A stretch of 64,000 nucleotides of DNA. Source: Knufia peltigerae (Eukaryota > Ascomycota > Eurotiomycetes > Chaetothyriales > Trichomeriaceae). A program made the translations under genes and the position numbers. The notes beneath the pieces are model-generated. The model searched no databases, was not told where the DNA came from, and was given only the letters and a program-made list of their open reading frames with translations. Below are positions 12,395-23,484 of the stretch, piece by piece. The stretch is from the NCBI GenBank assembly GCA_030247855.1, contig JAPDRN010000090.1, forward strand, positions 62,001-126,000. Reading direction: 5' to 3'. The first letter of the stretch is position 1; each line of letters opens with the position of its first letter.

Positions 12395-12806
12395 CGCAAC
12401 GACTGGGCCTGCTTTGGAAGCCGAATGGACACGGGCTGAACAGCTCACCTACACCCTCAACGTCCTCGGCAGATCCGAAGCAGATACTCTCGTAAGGGTT
12501 CGGATTGCCATGGCTAAAGTTGGTGCGGGAAGGTGCTTGGAAAATGCGTGAGTCACGCCCAGGTTCTATTTGGGGGGAACAGTGTCACCAGGACAGGTCA
12601 GGGAGGAGTCGTCGAAGGTAAATTTGGACTCATATTTCTTCGTCTCTATTCACAGACCTAACCCAGAGCAAACGTTTCAGTCATTTCTCGCGAAGTCGGA
12701 CCGTCGCGTGTGCCCGGAGGCTCAGAAGACGTTCTGCTAGACCTATCCATTCGAGAATTGCTCAAGCTCTGGGAAGGCAAGGTGGAAAGATTCATGAAAC
12801 TGTGAA
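12395..12806 (+). pseudogene. Acyl-CoA dehydrogenase C-terminal fragment with frameshift
   Basis: Plus-strand text matches the C-terminal helical domain of fungal acyl-CoA dehydrogenases. It runs from RAEQLTYTLNVLGRSEAD through IAMAKVGAGRCLE, then in a shifted frame KCVSHAQVLFGGNSVTRTG, then (after a likely intron 12617-12680) PSRVPGGSEDVLLDLSIREL and a stop at 12806. The frame change falls at the short A run at 12541-12544, where one extra A would restore the reading. The catalytic and FAD-binding N-terminal two thirds are absent upstream. The sequence between about 12250 and 12395 matches neither this gene nor the truncated isomerase on the other strand. The homopolymer shift could be a sequencing error, but the 5' truncation could not. 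Confidence 0.7.
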
Positions 12807-12882
12807 TCTTATGTTTCTAGAACTTGTCATCCACATATGGTAGTCCTGATTGAAGCGCTTGAATGCTCGAAATGAGACGTCC

Positions 12883-13164
12883 TTAGAGTTTCTGACGTTC
12901 ATGTAGATTCCAGTTGTCTTGCTGTACTGGGAGGGCAAACATGCGTTCCGCCAAACCAATACCATTCACTACCTTCCCGCTTATATTCGCCGAGTACAAG
13001 GTGTACGCCTCGAGAAGCGTCGCGGCAGGAATCGGATTATTCGCCATGGTCATCTCAACCACTCCCTTGGCTGGAATGGCGGCCTTGATGCTGGTTGCCA
13101 TGGCAGGGACATTCAGCGGGAACTCCTGTAGTACGCCGAGTTGGTCAACTTCGAGGTCTGTTCA
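12883..13164 (-). CDS. Unidentified short ORF
   Basis: An open minus-strand frame encodes 72 residues from an ATG at 13101 and stays open upstream to about 13164, with plausible protein-like text (VLQEFPLNVPAMATSIKAAI and following). I do not recognise the family. It may be the tail or an internal part of a larger lost gene, because the text looks protein-like upstream of the ATG, or it may be chance. It has no neighbour on the same strand that it could plausibly join by splicing, other than the truncated isomerase 630 bases downstream. That distance is long for an intron in this genome. Confidence 0.25.
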
Positions 13165-13190
13165 GAGCACATGGGAAGGCCGTTGAAGCT

Positions 13191-13907
13191 TTATTCTACA
13201 TCGAGCTGCTTTGGGTTCTAGAGTTGGAGACAATATAGCTGGAAATATACTCCCTATAACTTGGCCAACAATAATGAGCGCCAGGAGGACAAACAATATT
13301 TCTATCATTATTTACGCGATCAAGCGCATTTGTGATTGAGGAACATCGATAGTCGTATAGATATATAGGTAGGAAGTGTTGTCTCCAGGTGAAGATGGTT
13401 CAGTCTACACAGACTTTGCCTGGAGTTCTATGTGAAGACAATACACCATTTCAAGGCTTCCCGTCACTATCCAGCGATTCTACTTGTCGACCTACAAAAA
13501 GGCTGATTCGCCGACGGGAAAGAAGAGGCATTCGGTCTCTAATTTCAAGGGTTGCATCACAGGTTAATGTTGTGGTCGACGCTCATTAATGAATGCTCGG
13601 TTAACTGCAACATAAGGCCTGATGTGCCGAAGCCTTATAGCCTTCTTCCCCCTTGAAAGCCGAAGTGGTTCAGCAACATCATGGAGCCATACTAGACTCA
13701 GAGAATGATCCACATAAACCCCATAGCTGATATACCCACAAAATCGCCATCAGACATGAGCAAGGGGCAAGGTACAAATACTCTGGGTCAAACCCCGCCT
13801 TCCGGTCGGTATACTCCAGGTTTACAATTTCAGGGATAGAACTCGTTTTCTTACTTGGACTACAGCTCAGGTGCAATTTCGACGAACATTCCTCTTCCAA
13901 ACACACC
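13191..13907. other. Intergenic, no feature seen
   Basis: This is the upstream region of the sugar transporter starting at 13908. I see no coding potential. The transporter promoter should lie in the last few hundred bases. Confidence 0.6.
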
Positions 13908-15721
13908 ATGACGAGAGACTGGTTCAAGCCAGGTCGACCTATCCAGCTTGCCATTACCTATACATGCCTATCGGCATTTGTACTGTACGTTTGAGGCCAG
14001 CCAGGGGCCAGGGCCTATCCCCATTTGTCGTCAAGCAAACAGCTGACCAAGCCCGGGCAGTTTTGGTTGGGATCAGGGTGTCTTTGGGGGCTTGATCACA
14101 AACCCGGATTTCCTTGACATTTTCCATCATCCTGGTCCCGGATTCCTCGGCATCATCGTTTCGATCTATAATGTCGGTTGCTTTCTCGGGTGTGCCATCA
14201 ACTTCTTCATCGGTGCTCGATTCGGCCGCCGTCATGCGATTTGGGCAGCAATGTTTTGTATAGCTCTCGGAGCAGTCATTCAGGATTCTGCCTATTCGGT
14301 ACCTCAGATGATGGTCGGGCGGATCATCACCGGGTTCGGTGTTGGTATCGACACATCAACAGTCCCAATGTATCAGTCGGAGCTGTGCAAAAGAGAACAT
14401 CGAGGCCGCCTCGTCACCACAGAAGTGCTCTTTACCGCCGTCGGGGTGTCGATGGCCTATTTCTTTGACTATGGCATGAGTTTCACCAGTGGACCAATCG
14501 CGTGGCGACTGCCAATTGCCCTTCAGATCCCTATGGCGGCCAGTGTTGCTCTTTTGGTGGCGGGCCTGCCGGAAACGCCCAGGTGGCTGATTCAACAAGG
14601 TCGGACTGAAGAAGGCGTGGCTGTCCTGTGCAAAGTCTGGAACACAGTACCGGAGGATCCCCTGGTTGAGACCGAGACGCGAGACATTCTCAAAGCCATT
14701 GAGCTGGAGGAGGCAGAGCCCTTTAAATGGGTTCGCATCTTCAAGCGAGATCCCATCCAGACTGGAAGGCGCGTGTTTCTCGCCTGTTTGGTGTTGTTCA
14801 TGAACCAGGTCGGTCTTCGGAGACAGTCATGTCGTAACCTTGACAGTGCTAATCAGACACACAGTGGGCGGGGATCAACGTCATTGTCTTCTATTCAGCG
14901 ACTGTGCTCGAAGTCAATGTCGGACTCAGTCGGAATACCGCCATTGTTGTGGGTGGCTGTCTGAACCTAGCATTTGCGGTCGGATCGTTGGTCCCAGCTC
15001 TCGGAGCTGATCGTCTCGGGAGAAAGAAGCCTATGATGTTTGGCGCCATCGGAATGGGTCTTTCTATGATGGTGGTGGCCATCCTGCTTTCCTACAATGG
15101 AACGGATAAAGGGAAGGCAACGGCCAACGTTTCCATTGCGTTTTTCATCACTGTGAGTTACAGGCTCAGGCCGTCCATCCTTGTTAGACTAACCGCTGCT
15201 GGCAGTACATGCTCTCATTCGGGGCCAGCTTGAACGCTATACCTTGGTGTTACAGTACCGAGATCCTCCCACTGCGCATTCGCGCTCAAGGAACCGCGTT
15301 AGCTGTCTTCAACAACTGGATCTGGGTGTGTTTATCCCCATGAGAGAATTCGTGCTGTCCAAAAAATCGTGCTAATCTGGTCAAGGTTTTTGTGATTGTC
15401 CAAATCACGCCAACTCTGGTTCACAATATCACTTGGAAAACTTACCTGGTTTTCATGGCATTCGTAAGTCTTGTCCTTATTTAAAGTGCCTGGGGCCCAA
15501 CGACTGACAACAAGAACAAGAACTTCGCCTTCGTGCCCATGATCTACTTTTGGTTTCCTGAAACTAAAGGCCTGGGACTTGAAGAAATTGACTACATCTT
15601 TTTGAAGTCCGATCGCCTTCCAGAGGAACAAGGAGAGCATGTAGAACGGGTTGTGATGGCTGAGTCGCACGGCACACCGCGTTCGACTGAGATCGACACT
15701 CGAGAGAAGACGAGTTTCTGA
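13908..15721 (+). CDS. MFS sugar transporter
   Basis: Six exons (13908-13984, 14061-14808, 14865-15152, 15206-15325, 15386-15463, 15521-15721) join in phase to about 503 residues, the usual length for fungal hexose/sugar:proton symporters of the major facilitator superfamily. Family signatures are present: FGWDQGVFGG after the first membrane segment, FGRRHAIWA between helices 2 and 3, MMVGRIITGFGVG, LPETPRWLIQQGR at the end of the N-terminal half, WAGINVIVFYSATV in helix 7, DRLGRKKPMM between helices 8 and 9, and FPETKGLGLEEID near the C-terminus. It should sit in the plasma membrane and import a sugar or polyol; the substrate cannot be told from sequence. It opens the carbohydrate-type gene run and resembles the frameshifted transporter at 36.6-38.3 kb at the other end of that run. 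Confidence 0.9.
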
Positions 15722-16551
15722 AGCTATTGAGGCACCAACTAGTTGGCAAAGGAGAAAGAAAGATAGAAAGAAAGATGACAAAGCAAAGTGTGGAAGTTGA
15801 GAGCTGCCGTGATATCCGGGCCGCGTAACCGACGCCCCGGGATCATTGGAATCCCCGCTCGGCCGCGCAATTGGACAGATAGTCATAGTTGAAGGTTTGC
15901 AAAACTCGCATGCTTGTCTGCCGAGCACGAAGCTATTTGCGTCAGCGGGCAGGCTTCGGGTTCAAGGCCAGTGGCTGGGATGCAAGCTGTAGTCTGACTC
16001 CTTTTAATCCTTGGACATTTGTTATAGCGGAAGTATGCCTCCGGGGTTCGGTTTGGAGTAGATGTCCAAGCTTCGGGTTTCGAGCTTCCTGTGAAGTAGC
16101 CGGGGCTCTTACACTCCAACGTTGTACTGAAAACGTTTCAAATATGCCTTATAAGGTTGATCGGTACCATCGAAGCGTCATCTGTCGACCAACGGCCGCC
16201 CAACGGCCGCCGGCTATGATCACAGGGCGAGCGTGCGCAAGACTTGTCAACCATGGATGAAGTGCAGCATGCTTATTGCTCACGCTTCCGGACCAGAATG
16301 GAATCCCGGAGCTGGCTCTGGATTGAGAACCACCAGAGAGAAAGCAATTTCATGTGAGAGCAGCGAATAACCGAAGAAGGTGGGCGACACACAACGCGAG
16401 TTGGCATGGCTTAAGACCTCACGGATTTGGTGCGATGACTACCGGACTGAATAAAACCGCGCGGCCTCTGCTGAGCTTCTCTCGAAGTGTGAGGCCCTGG
16501 TCCTGATTGTCCCAGACCAAAAGTCACATTTTTCTCTACTTCGGAGACACG
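15722..16551. other. Intergenic, no feature seen
   Basis: This 830-base stretch between the transporter and the SDR gene has no supported coding region. A small direct duplication (CCAACGGCCGC twice) lies near 16191-16212. The last 300 bases presumably hold the SDR promoter. Confidence 0.6.
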
Positions 16552-17646
16552 ATGACGGCTCCCGGCATCACCGTGCAAGACAAAACTGCAACAGATACCT
16601 ACCTGCACTGCGACGTGACCAGTCTCTTCAGTCTGAAAGATCGCGTGGTGGTCATCACCGGCGGTGCCAGAGGTATTGGCTTGACACTGGCATTTGCAGT
16701 TGCTGAGGCTGGCGGTCTAATCGCGTTGGTTGATGCGTCGCCAGCGCCACATGAACATTTTGAGATCCTCAAGCAGAGAGCTGCCAAAGTCGTATACTAC
16801 CAGTCAGTCTTCGAAACATCTTCCTACCTGGGCCACACGACAGCAAGGCTTAAGGGCAAGATAATGAGACTGATGTACATGTTTCTCCTTTCTCCAGATC
16901 GGATGTCACCGACTACGAACGCCTGAAGAGTACCTTCGACGCGATCGTCCAAGACTATCACCGCATAGATGGAATGTAAGCAGACACTCCTGCTCTCCCC
17001 ACCCACCTCCTTCCAACCTGGGAGCCGGCAATACTCCGATGCTGTCCTTCTTTCATAACCACAAAGAGAGGCAAACTCACCCAGACTGAACAGTATCACC
17101 GCGGCGGGCATCTGCCCTGATCAGCCGTTCCTCGACCGTTGTCCGACAAGTGTCAAGCGGACATTCGAAACCAACGTCCTGGGCACCTATTACGCCGTTC
17201 AACTTGCAGTGCGGCACATGACCTCGCGACGACCCCTCGGCTCGAGCTCTCCGACCTCTCTGCGCCCTCCAGCAGCAGCCGGCTCCGTGGTGATGATCGC
17301 CAGTATCGCTGCTCACCAAGCGTCCAAGCTCCAGTACACGTCAGACTACTGTGCCTCCAAAGGGGCGGTACTGGCACTGTGTCGCCAGCTCAGCGTCGAA
17401 TTGGCCACCGCGGGAGTCCGCGTCAATTGCATATCCCCGGGCTATGTCATGACTGACATGACGCTGGACATCAGCGCGGCGAGGCCTGGGTTGGCCGAAG
17501 TCTTTGTTTCGGAGCCGCCCATGAAGCGGATGGCTGACCGCACGGAACTCAAGGGTGCCGCTGTCTACTTGCTCAGTTCTGCCAGTAGCTATATGACGGG
17601 CGGTGAGCTGTTGATTACCGGCGGAATGCACGCTGGGAGGAACTGA
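16552..17646 (+). CDS. Short-chain dehydrogenase, polyol/sorbose-reductase type
   Basis: Three exons (16552-16802, 16898-16975, 17094-17646) join in phase to 293 residues. Classical SDR features are clear: the nucleotide-binding TGGARGIG at about residues 43-50, NVLGTYYAV in the middle helix, a catalytic IASIAAHQASK stretch with YCASK supplying Tyr and Lys, and the C-terminal NCISPGYVMTDM. The overall form resembles fungal NADP-dependent mannitol/L-xylulose/sorbose reductases, so reversible keto-sugar/polyol conversion is the likely reaction (inference). An insertion of serine/proline/alanine-rich text precedes the catalytic strand at about residues 158-173. It follows the sugar transporter in the same orientation. 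Confidence 0.85.
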
Positions 17647-18433
17647 ACCTGGGATAGTGCTTGGATGGAGATATTTCCTGCACAACCGGTTCTGAGGTAG
17701 AGTTCACTTGACCGTTCCAAGGCGGCGAGCAGTGCAGAGAATGCCATATCAGAAAGGGGCAGCGTCCTACCTCTGTCTGCTGGCGGCGGCAAGAATGCAA
17801 CTACTAACATTCTCTTGTGGTGGGTAGATCAAAATCCCAGTGTGGTTTCTTAGACAAAGGATCTATCTTTGGCTGACCCTTTCACTGCAATGTCGGCTCC
17901 CACCTAATTGGATGTCTCTGTTTCCTCACAAGCCCAAATTCCGCAAGGAGTATTCTCCATAATCTGGAACTCCTTGCCCAAGCCACTTTCTCTGATACCT
18001 CCAAAGGGCGCCTCTGCGGCGCTGATCTTGCCGGGATTTGTTCTGTCGTACAAAGTTGAAGTTGCTGGGAAGATTCTTTTCCCGTCCTCATTGCCTGTCT
18101 TGGAGTATCTCAGCCGAACACCATAGCAAATTTCCTTCGGCTATGTGCCTCGTGGGAAGGGGAACTTACAGAAAATCAGGAACAAGTTGCTTTCAGGAAA
18201 TGGCGGGTCATACCTCTGTACCCCCGCGTGGTTCGACGGAAAGTTGGGTCATATAGCCGGGTGTGATAGAAGCCGCAATTTCAAATCTACGCGCTTTGTA
18301 GCTGGTCCCCAGATTCAAGGGTCTTTGAATATTTAAGAATCCAGGCGTAGTGCACAGCCACAGCAGAGCAGCACCGGTATACAGCTTGTACAGCCGCCCA
18401 TAAAGAGTGCCAACCACTCGTCTAAACCCTAAC
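17647..18433. other. Intergenic with an aldehyde dehydrogenase relic
   Basis: Apart from the minus-strand aldehyde dehydrogenase remnant listed separately, this stretch holds nothing I can support. Its right end is the promoter of the VOC gene that starts at 18434. Confidence 0.5.
17940..18065 (-). pseudogene. Aldehyde dehydrogenase C-terminal relic
   Basis: On the minus strand a short stretch reads GKISAAEAPFGGIRESGLGK, which is the conserved C-terminal motif of succinate-semialdehyde-type aldehyde dehydrogenases (family form: TG.IS...APFGGIKESGLGRE). Nothing resembling the catalytic Cys or NAD-binding parts was found nearby, and the text on either side loses similarity. It is a small relic of a lost or moved gene, or possibly a last exon whose upstream exons have decayed. 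Confidence 0.55.
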
Positions 18434-19069
18434 ATGCCAGAAGCCGTAAGTCGAGTTCCTGCAGACCCATGCCTTCTCCTTAACCGGCTCCAAAGATCTG
18501 GCCAGATAAGAGGTCTAGGCTCAAAGTGCTCTCCGAGAAGGTGGTACAGTCATTGTCTAACGCGCTTTTCATCCTTTTAGACGATTTGGAGTCGCCCTCT
18601 CAACCATGTGGCTGTATCAGTGCCCGATATCCAGGCCGTGGTAGACTGGTACAGCACCAACCTTGGGTTCCGACTTCTCGGCAAGATCGCACACATCAAA
18701 CGGTCGACGAATCCGGACGCCGCCATCTTTGCCATCTACCCGTCGAGCTTGAACGAAGTCAAGCTGGCGTACATGTCGACCGGGAATGGCGTCGGGTTTG
18801 AGTTGTTTGAGTTCGTGGACCCGAAGCCGGTCTCGGCGGAGCGCGAATTCCAGTATGAGCGCGCCGGCTTCTTTCATGTCTGTGTCACCGATCCCGACCC
18901 GGACGCCCTGGCGGAAAGGGTCGCCGGCGCCGGTGGTAGGAAGGTTGGCCAGACTGTCGACCCCGGTAACGTCGGCGTCAAGTGTCTTTACTTAGCCGAT
19001 CCGTGGGGAAATCTTGTCGAGGTCTTGTCGGTCAGCTTCGAGTGGTTGGCGTGCAGAACGGCCTTTTAG
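18434..19069 (+). CDS. VOC-family (glyoxalase-like) protein
   Basis: A tiny first exon (18434-18445, MPEA) is joined by a 135-base intron to 18581-19069, giving 166 residues. The vicinal-oxygen-chelate fold is shown by two beta-alpha-beta-beta-beta halves with the expected metal-ligand positions: His in LNHVAVSVPD, Glu in FELFEFVDP, His in GFFHVCVTDPD and Glu in DPWGNLVEVLS. Members include lactoylglutathione lyases, ring-cleaving dioxygenases and isomerases; which applies here cannot be told. The location inside a run of sugar-oxidising enzymes would suit removal or rearrangement of a reactive keto-aldehyde or keto-acid (inference). The very short first exon was chosen because it gives the only ATG in phase with the conserved strand. 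Confidence 0.82.
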
Positions 19070-19778
19070 TAGAGCAGAAGCAGGATGGATGATTCAGCAA
19101 GTCTCACCAGAGGGGATTCGGGGATCCCCTATCGGTCGGAATTTGAACACATACTGTGTAGTCATGTCCTCTCCGAGAGAAAGGGGTGCCCAACAGGTCC
19201 AACGTGGCCGATTGGCTGGGATTCCATTCTGTGTGTTCATCATAAGGACATGATATCAGGCGTGTCACTGGACACTAGCCAAGAGACTCACATACACATA
19301 GAGAGGTGCTCGTCTGTGAAATATTGGTCTCGCTTCGACCTCTGGACGGCTCATTATGTTGACTTGGTACCCGGCCATAGATATACTGTACTATAACTAA
19401 GCCCCCTGCTAGCCTAAGCCCTCACATTCCAATGCTCCGACTCACCCTTGGTGTCATATACTCATCGTTAAACGTTTTAGTTAGGATACCTTTGCTTCCC
19501 TTTTCTTTTGTGGGAGGGTTGGCGTTCTCAAAACATATCGGGGTGTATCCTTCCTAACAAAAGAAGCTTGGCTGTGTTGTCCAAGAGTTTGAAAACTTCA
19601 TCCATACGAGAAAGAGTGGTGGAAGCAAAAAGAAATGCTGCAACAAAATGGAGAGGCTCCTTTTCCCTTCGAACGCCCAGTATGCGAGAAGACTGTCACG
19701 TTGAACAACGGTATATTGACTCTTTCCTGCCTCTTTTCAATCCGAAATGCACATGTCAGGTGCCGAACTTGAGCAAGA
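19070..19778. other. Intergenic, no feature seen
   Basis: The 700 bases between the VOC and aldo-keto reductase genes contain only short chance frames. The promoter of the aldo-keto reductase should be near the right end. Confidence 0.6.
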
Positions 19779-21083
19779 ATGTCTTTGCTGACCTCGCGGG
19801 CCATCCTCGTCGCAGGAATGGAATGTCCATTGGTCGGCTTGGGCACATGGCAGGGTAAGCAAGTTGACTAGATCTCCTCCCGCGAACCTTGCCCCTGCTG
19901 TACATTCTCACATGGTGGTCTGACTTGACTCCTTTCCGGCCCTCTCTAGGCCAATACGGCACCTTGGCCGCGCAGCAACTCGAGGACAGCATCATCCACG
20001 CCTTACACCACGGGTATCGGCTGATTGACACGGCGCAATACTACGGCGTGGAAAAGGTCGTAGGCTCTGCTATTCGCAAGTCCGGGGTGCCGCGGTCGTC
20101 CATCATTGTCATCACCAAGTTCTGGTCGCATTGGCACCACGATCCGGCTGCGGCGCTGCGCCAGTCCCTCGCGGACCTCGAAATTGACTACATCGACATC
20201 TTCGCGATGCATTGGCCGAACCTCATGCTGAAGGAAGGCGTTCCGGAGCCGTGGGGTGCGAAGCCCGATTTTATTGACACGTGGGTTATGATGGAGAACC
20301 TGCTCTTGGACGAGTCGCTGGGCCTGAAAGACAAGGTCAGGGGCCTGGGAGTCAGCAATTTCACTCGAAAGCTACTCGAGCCCTTGCTGGAGCGGTGTAG
20401 GCTCAAGCCACTGATCAACGAGGTCGAGCTGCATGCCATGAATCCAAATCTCAAGCTTGTGCCGTGGTGTCAGAAGAATGGAATCCAGGTCATTAGCTGG
20501 AGGTGAGTTCTTTCATCGGTTCGGCGAAGGCGATGTTTGCCGTCTCCAGCGAGCAGGGATGGCAGCTCGTCCACAGCAGTGGTTAAGTTGTCACCTTTCT
20601 GGATATGCTGCCAATTTCGCGAGTGGCCACTTTTGTTCCTAACCCTCCCTCGCCGTTTCGCCTGTTCACTACGAAGATGGTAAAGAGACTGACCAAGAGT
20701 TCCACCTTTCTTACAGCACCCTAGGATCCGAACGAGTCAACGAACGAAACCAGATTCTAACACATCCACTCTTTGCACATATTGCCTCCAAGCACGCCTG
20801 TTCCGTCGGTGTCGTCTCCCTTTCTTGGGCCGTACAGCGGGGTGTTATTGTCATTCCGAAGTCGTCATCACTGAAGCGTATCGAGGATAACATCAAACTG
20901 GCTGAGCTAACCAAGGAAGAAATGGAGGAGCTCAACAACGCAGAGAAGACGGTCGGCCGCATGAGGCTAAGTGACACGATCCCGGGGATCCAATATAAGA
21001 TGCCGGATGGGCGAAACACTATTATAGGGTGGACGAAAGTTGAATTTGGGTGGGAAGATGAGAAAGGCGAGTGGTTGTGCTGA
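19779..21083 (+). CDS. Aldo-keto reductase
   Basis: Three exons (19779-19854, 19950-20502, 20717-21083) join in phase to 331 residues, the usual AKR length. The N-terminus MSLLTSRAILVAGMECPLVG leads into GLGTWQG. Catalytic tetrad positions are visible: Asp and Tyr in LIDTAQYYG, Lys in VITKFW, and His in IFAMHWPN. GLGVSNF and the C-terminal nucleotide-binding segment VIPKSSSLKRIEDNI are typical. It should be a cytosolic NADPH-dependent aldehyde/ketose reductase, plausibly acting on aldoses (xylose or glycerol-dehydrogenase-like members are common in fungi). It lies in the carbohydrate gene run and ends 197 bases before the convergent end of the next transcription factor. Confidence 0.88.
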
Positions 21084-21279
21084 GCCGAAGAAGGGATTCA
21101 TGGAATTGAAGATGTTTGGGGAGGACGCAGAGAAAATAAAGGAACGGACAGAGAGAGAAGCACTGTCGGCCTTCTAGACCTGAAGGTTTGCTGTGTGCTT
21201 TGAATCGCTGGACAATCACACTTATAGATGTCAAGTAGGAAGATCTCCCAAGGTACGTTTCATGCCTGTTGTTGGTTTC

Positions 21280-23484
21280 TCAAGATAGAAATGATACTGG
21301 CTCTGTGGTCCCAAAGTAATTGGGGAACATGGCAAAGTCTGTCGACGACGGAAACGTCTCATCACCCTGCGACATGTCGAAGAAACCTAGAGTCGGGTGG
21401 CTCTGCCAGTTGACATAACTGTTGATTCCGTCCAGGTCCATACCGTTTCCTATCGAAGGGCCTCCGTTTCCAGACACGTTACTATTCCGGAGATCACCTT
21501 CGTTCGACTCTACATCTTGATTTCTATTTCCGATCAAGTTGTCAAATAGCTTGGAGATCCAGGGCGCAGGGTCCCACGCTTCGTAAATGTGGTGCCAGAC
21601 CATTTGACAGCTATTCAGAGCCTGAAACCCGAGCTGAGACACTAGAGGTAGCGGGCTCTTCATTTGGGTGTAAAAGACGGCTTGCGCGAGAAAGAGACCT
21701 TGGAAGACCTCGTGCGGCATCACAAGAGATTCATTTTTACGTGTAAATGTGCAAGCCAGGGCCGAGATGCGCTGAGCAGCCACCTCGGTAATTGGGCGTG
21801 AGGTGGAACCTCCGCCTAGGGATCCGTTGTCGCCGGTCGTGGACGTCACTCCTGTTGTAGGCCGGCCCAGCTGACTTAGGATCAAGTGGTGGTCGTAGAG
21901 TATGGCGAGACAAGTAGCAAACGGATTCGAATTTTTCTCATTCTCAGAACAGCGTAAAGTGGGCGGAAGCGCATTATGCCATTCTCGTAGGGTGTCGTGC
22001 AGATTGGCCATTCGAGCCTGGGCGCGATTAGGATCGAATCTCGTCGAGATGATCTCTCTCAAGAGGAGGGATAGCTTGGACATATGAATCTGATACAGAC
22101 CGCAGACGTCGCGGAGAGGATGATTGACAAAATCTGGGCTTTGAATGTCATACTCGAAGTCTTCGACCGTTAGCATCTCGGTGTCGGAGTGATCGGTGTT
22201 GATGCGGAAGGGGCGGCCGACGAGAGTGCCACATGAAGCATCCCGAATGACCAGGATCCACCAGAGTCTTTTCAGGAGACTGCGGTCATGAGGATGCATG
22301 TTTGCTCCCGCAGTGGATCGGTGAATACCTAGGGCTTCTGCAATCGTGACGCCGGTAGAGATCCAACTATAAAAGTTCCAATAATTGTTGGGTCCTCCAC
22401 CCCAGCACGTCAGGACGATGACGCTCTGTAAAATAGTGATCTTATTGGATTCGTAGCCGGTATCAAACAACGCTTTAGCCTTTCGATAATACGAGACTCT
22501 GGCTTGCTTTCGTCCCGTAAATCCAGCACGATGCAAGATGGCGAGGGGACAGAAAGTTGCGGAGATGAAACAGAGCGCATGCAGTAAAATCCACGGAACC
22601 TTCTTGGCTTTATATTGTTGAAGAAATTCTTGCCGATTAACCACGGGATAGATAGGCCATACTCGGTCCAGAAAATTTCCGATCAAAGCATCGAGAGTTT
22701 CCTGAGAAGGAGCGACAAAGGCATTTTTGGCTTGAAGACATGCGATATCCTCTGGGAGCATATGCGAGGGGTGATTTTCATTCGTAGGTTCAGCCCTCGC
22801 CTGGTCTTCTGTGAGCGGTGGCCCAGCATGATGGAGGCGCGGTCGTCCCCCTTCCTTGAACTCCTCAAGCACCATGGCCAATGGGAAGGATTCTCCCAAG
22901 TAGGTGATAGAACATTTGTCTATCGTGTCCTTTTGGTACCGTCGTCGCCCGTCCAGAAAATGGTCGAACATGGCAGCCCAAGAGATTTCGCGATAAGACT
23001 TTGTGCTAGTCTCCGAGAATGCAGCTTCTGGAGAGGTCAGTTCTGTGCCGGAACCAGTGGAAGCCGACACTGAGAACTCATTTGGGACAGTGGCGGGGGG
23101 TTGGCTGCCGACACGGACGCTTTGTACTGCTTGAGAGAGGAACGGCGATCCGTCTGCAGGAGTCGGGTTGCTAAGAGGACGATTTCCTGGCGCTGCTGAC
23201 ACTTCGAGCATGGCGACGGCGTCGGCGCTCGTGTCAGCATCAACCCCGACAGAGGCTTCCGTGAGCTCTGGTACAGCGGGATTTGGCTTGGACTTTTTGC
23301 GAGGATGCGTGCCTCGCCTGGACTGTATCAGGACACATTCCTCGCTGTTACTCTGTCGACATTTGGAGCAAGGAGTTCCGCACTCGAAGGCGTCACACTT
23401 GATTCTCTTCTGATTGCAGCGTTTGCATGCTTTGACCGCACGTGTACGGTTTGAGAGCGCTTGTTCCGAGCCGCCAGGGCGCAT
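21280..23484 (-). CDS. Zn2Cys6 transcription factor (CTF1-like architecture)
   Basis: A single open frame encodes 734 residues starting with MRPGGSEQALSNRTRAVKAC. The N-terminal cluster (CKRCNQKRIKC, CSKC and a final C, residues about 20-51) is followed by a basic arginine-rich linker and a Ser/Thr-rich segment. From about residue 265 comes the fungal transcription-factor domain, with FLDRVWPIYPVVNRQEFLQQY, GYESNKITILQSVIVLTCWG and RSLLKRLWWILVIRDASCG. This layout matches regulators of the cutinase-factor/acetate-type class. It is divergently transcribed from the zinc alcohol dehydrogenase at 24094, sharing a 609-base promoter region, so that gene and perhaps the wider run are its likely targets (inference). 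Confidence 0.9.
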   Translation of the reverse strand: MRPGGSEQALSNRTRAVKACKRCNQKRIKCDAFECGTPCSKCRQSNSEECVLIQSRRGTHPRKKSKPNPAVPELTEASVGVDADTSADAVAMLEVSAAPGNRPLSNPTPADGSPFLSQAVQSVRVGSQPPATVPNEFSVSASTGSGTELTSPEAAFSETSTKSYREISWAAMFDHFLDGRRRYQKDTIDKCSITYLGESFPLAMVLEEFKEGGRPRLHHAGPPLTEDQARAEPTNENHPSHMLPEDIACLQAKNAFVAPSQETLDALIGNFLDRVWPIYPVVNRQEFLQQYKAKKVPWILLHALCFISATFCPLAILHRAGFTGRKQARVSYYRKAKALFDTGYESNKITILQSVIVLTCWGGGPNNYWNFYSWISTGVTIAEALGIHRSTAGANMHPHDRSLLKRLWWILVIRDASCGTLVGRPFRINTDHSDTEMLTVEDFEYDIQSPDFVNHPLRDVCGLYQIHMSKLSLLLREIISTRFDPNRAQARMANLHDTLREWHNALPPTLRCSENEKNSNPFATCLAILYDHHLILSQLGRPTTGVTSTTGDNGSLGGGSTSRPITEVAAQRISALACTFTRKNESLVMPHEVFQGLFLAQAVFYTQMKSPLPLVSQLGFQALNSCQMVWHHIYEAWDPAPWISKLFDNLIGNRNQDVESNEGDLRNSNVSGNGGPSIGNGMDLDGINSYVNWQSHPTLGFFDMSQGDETFPSSTDFAMFPNYFGTTEPVSFLS

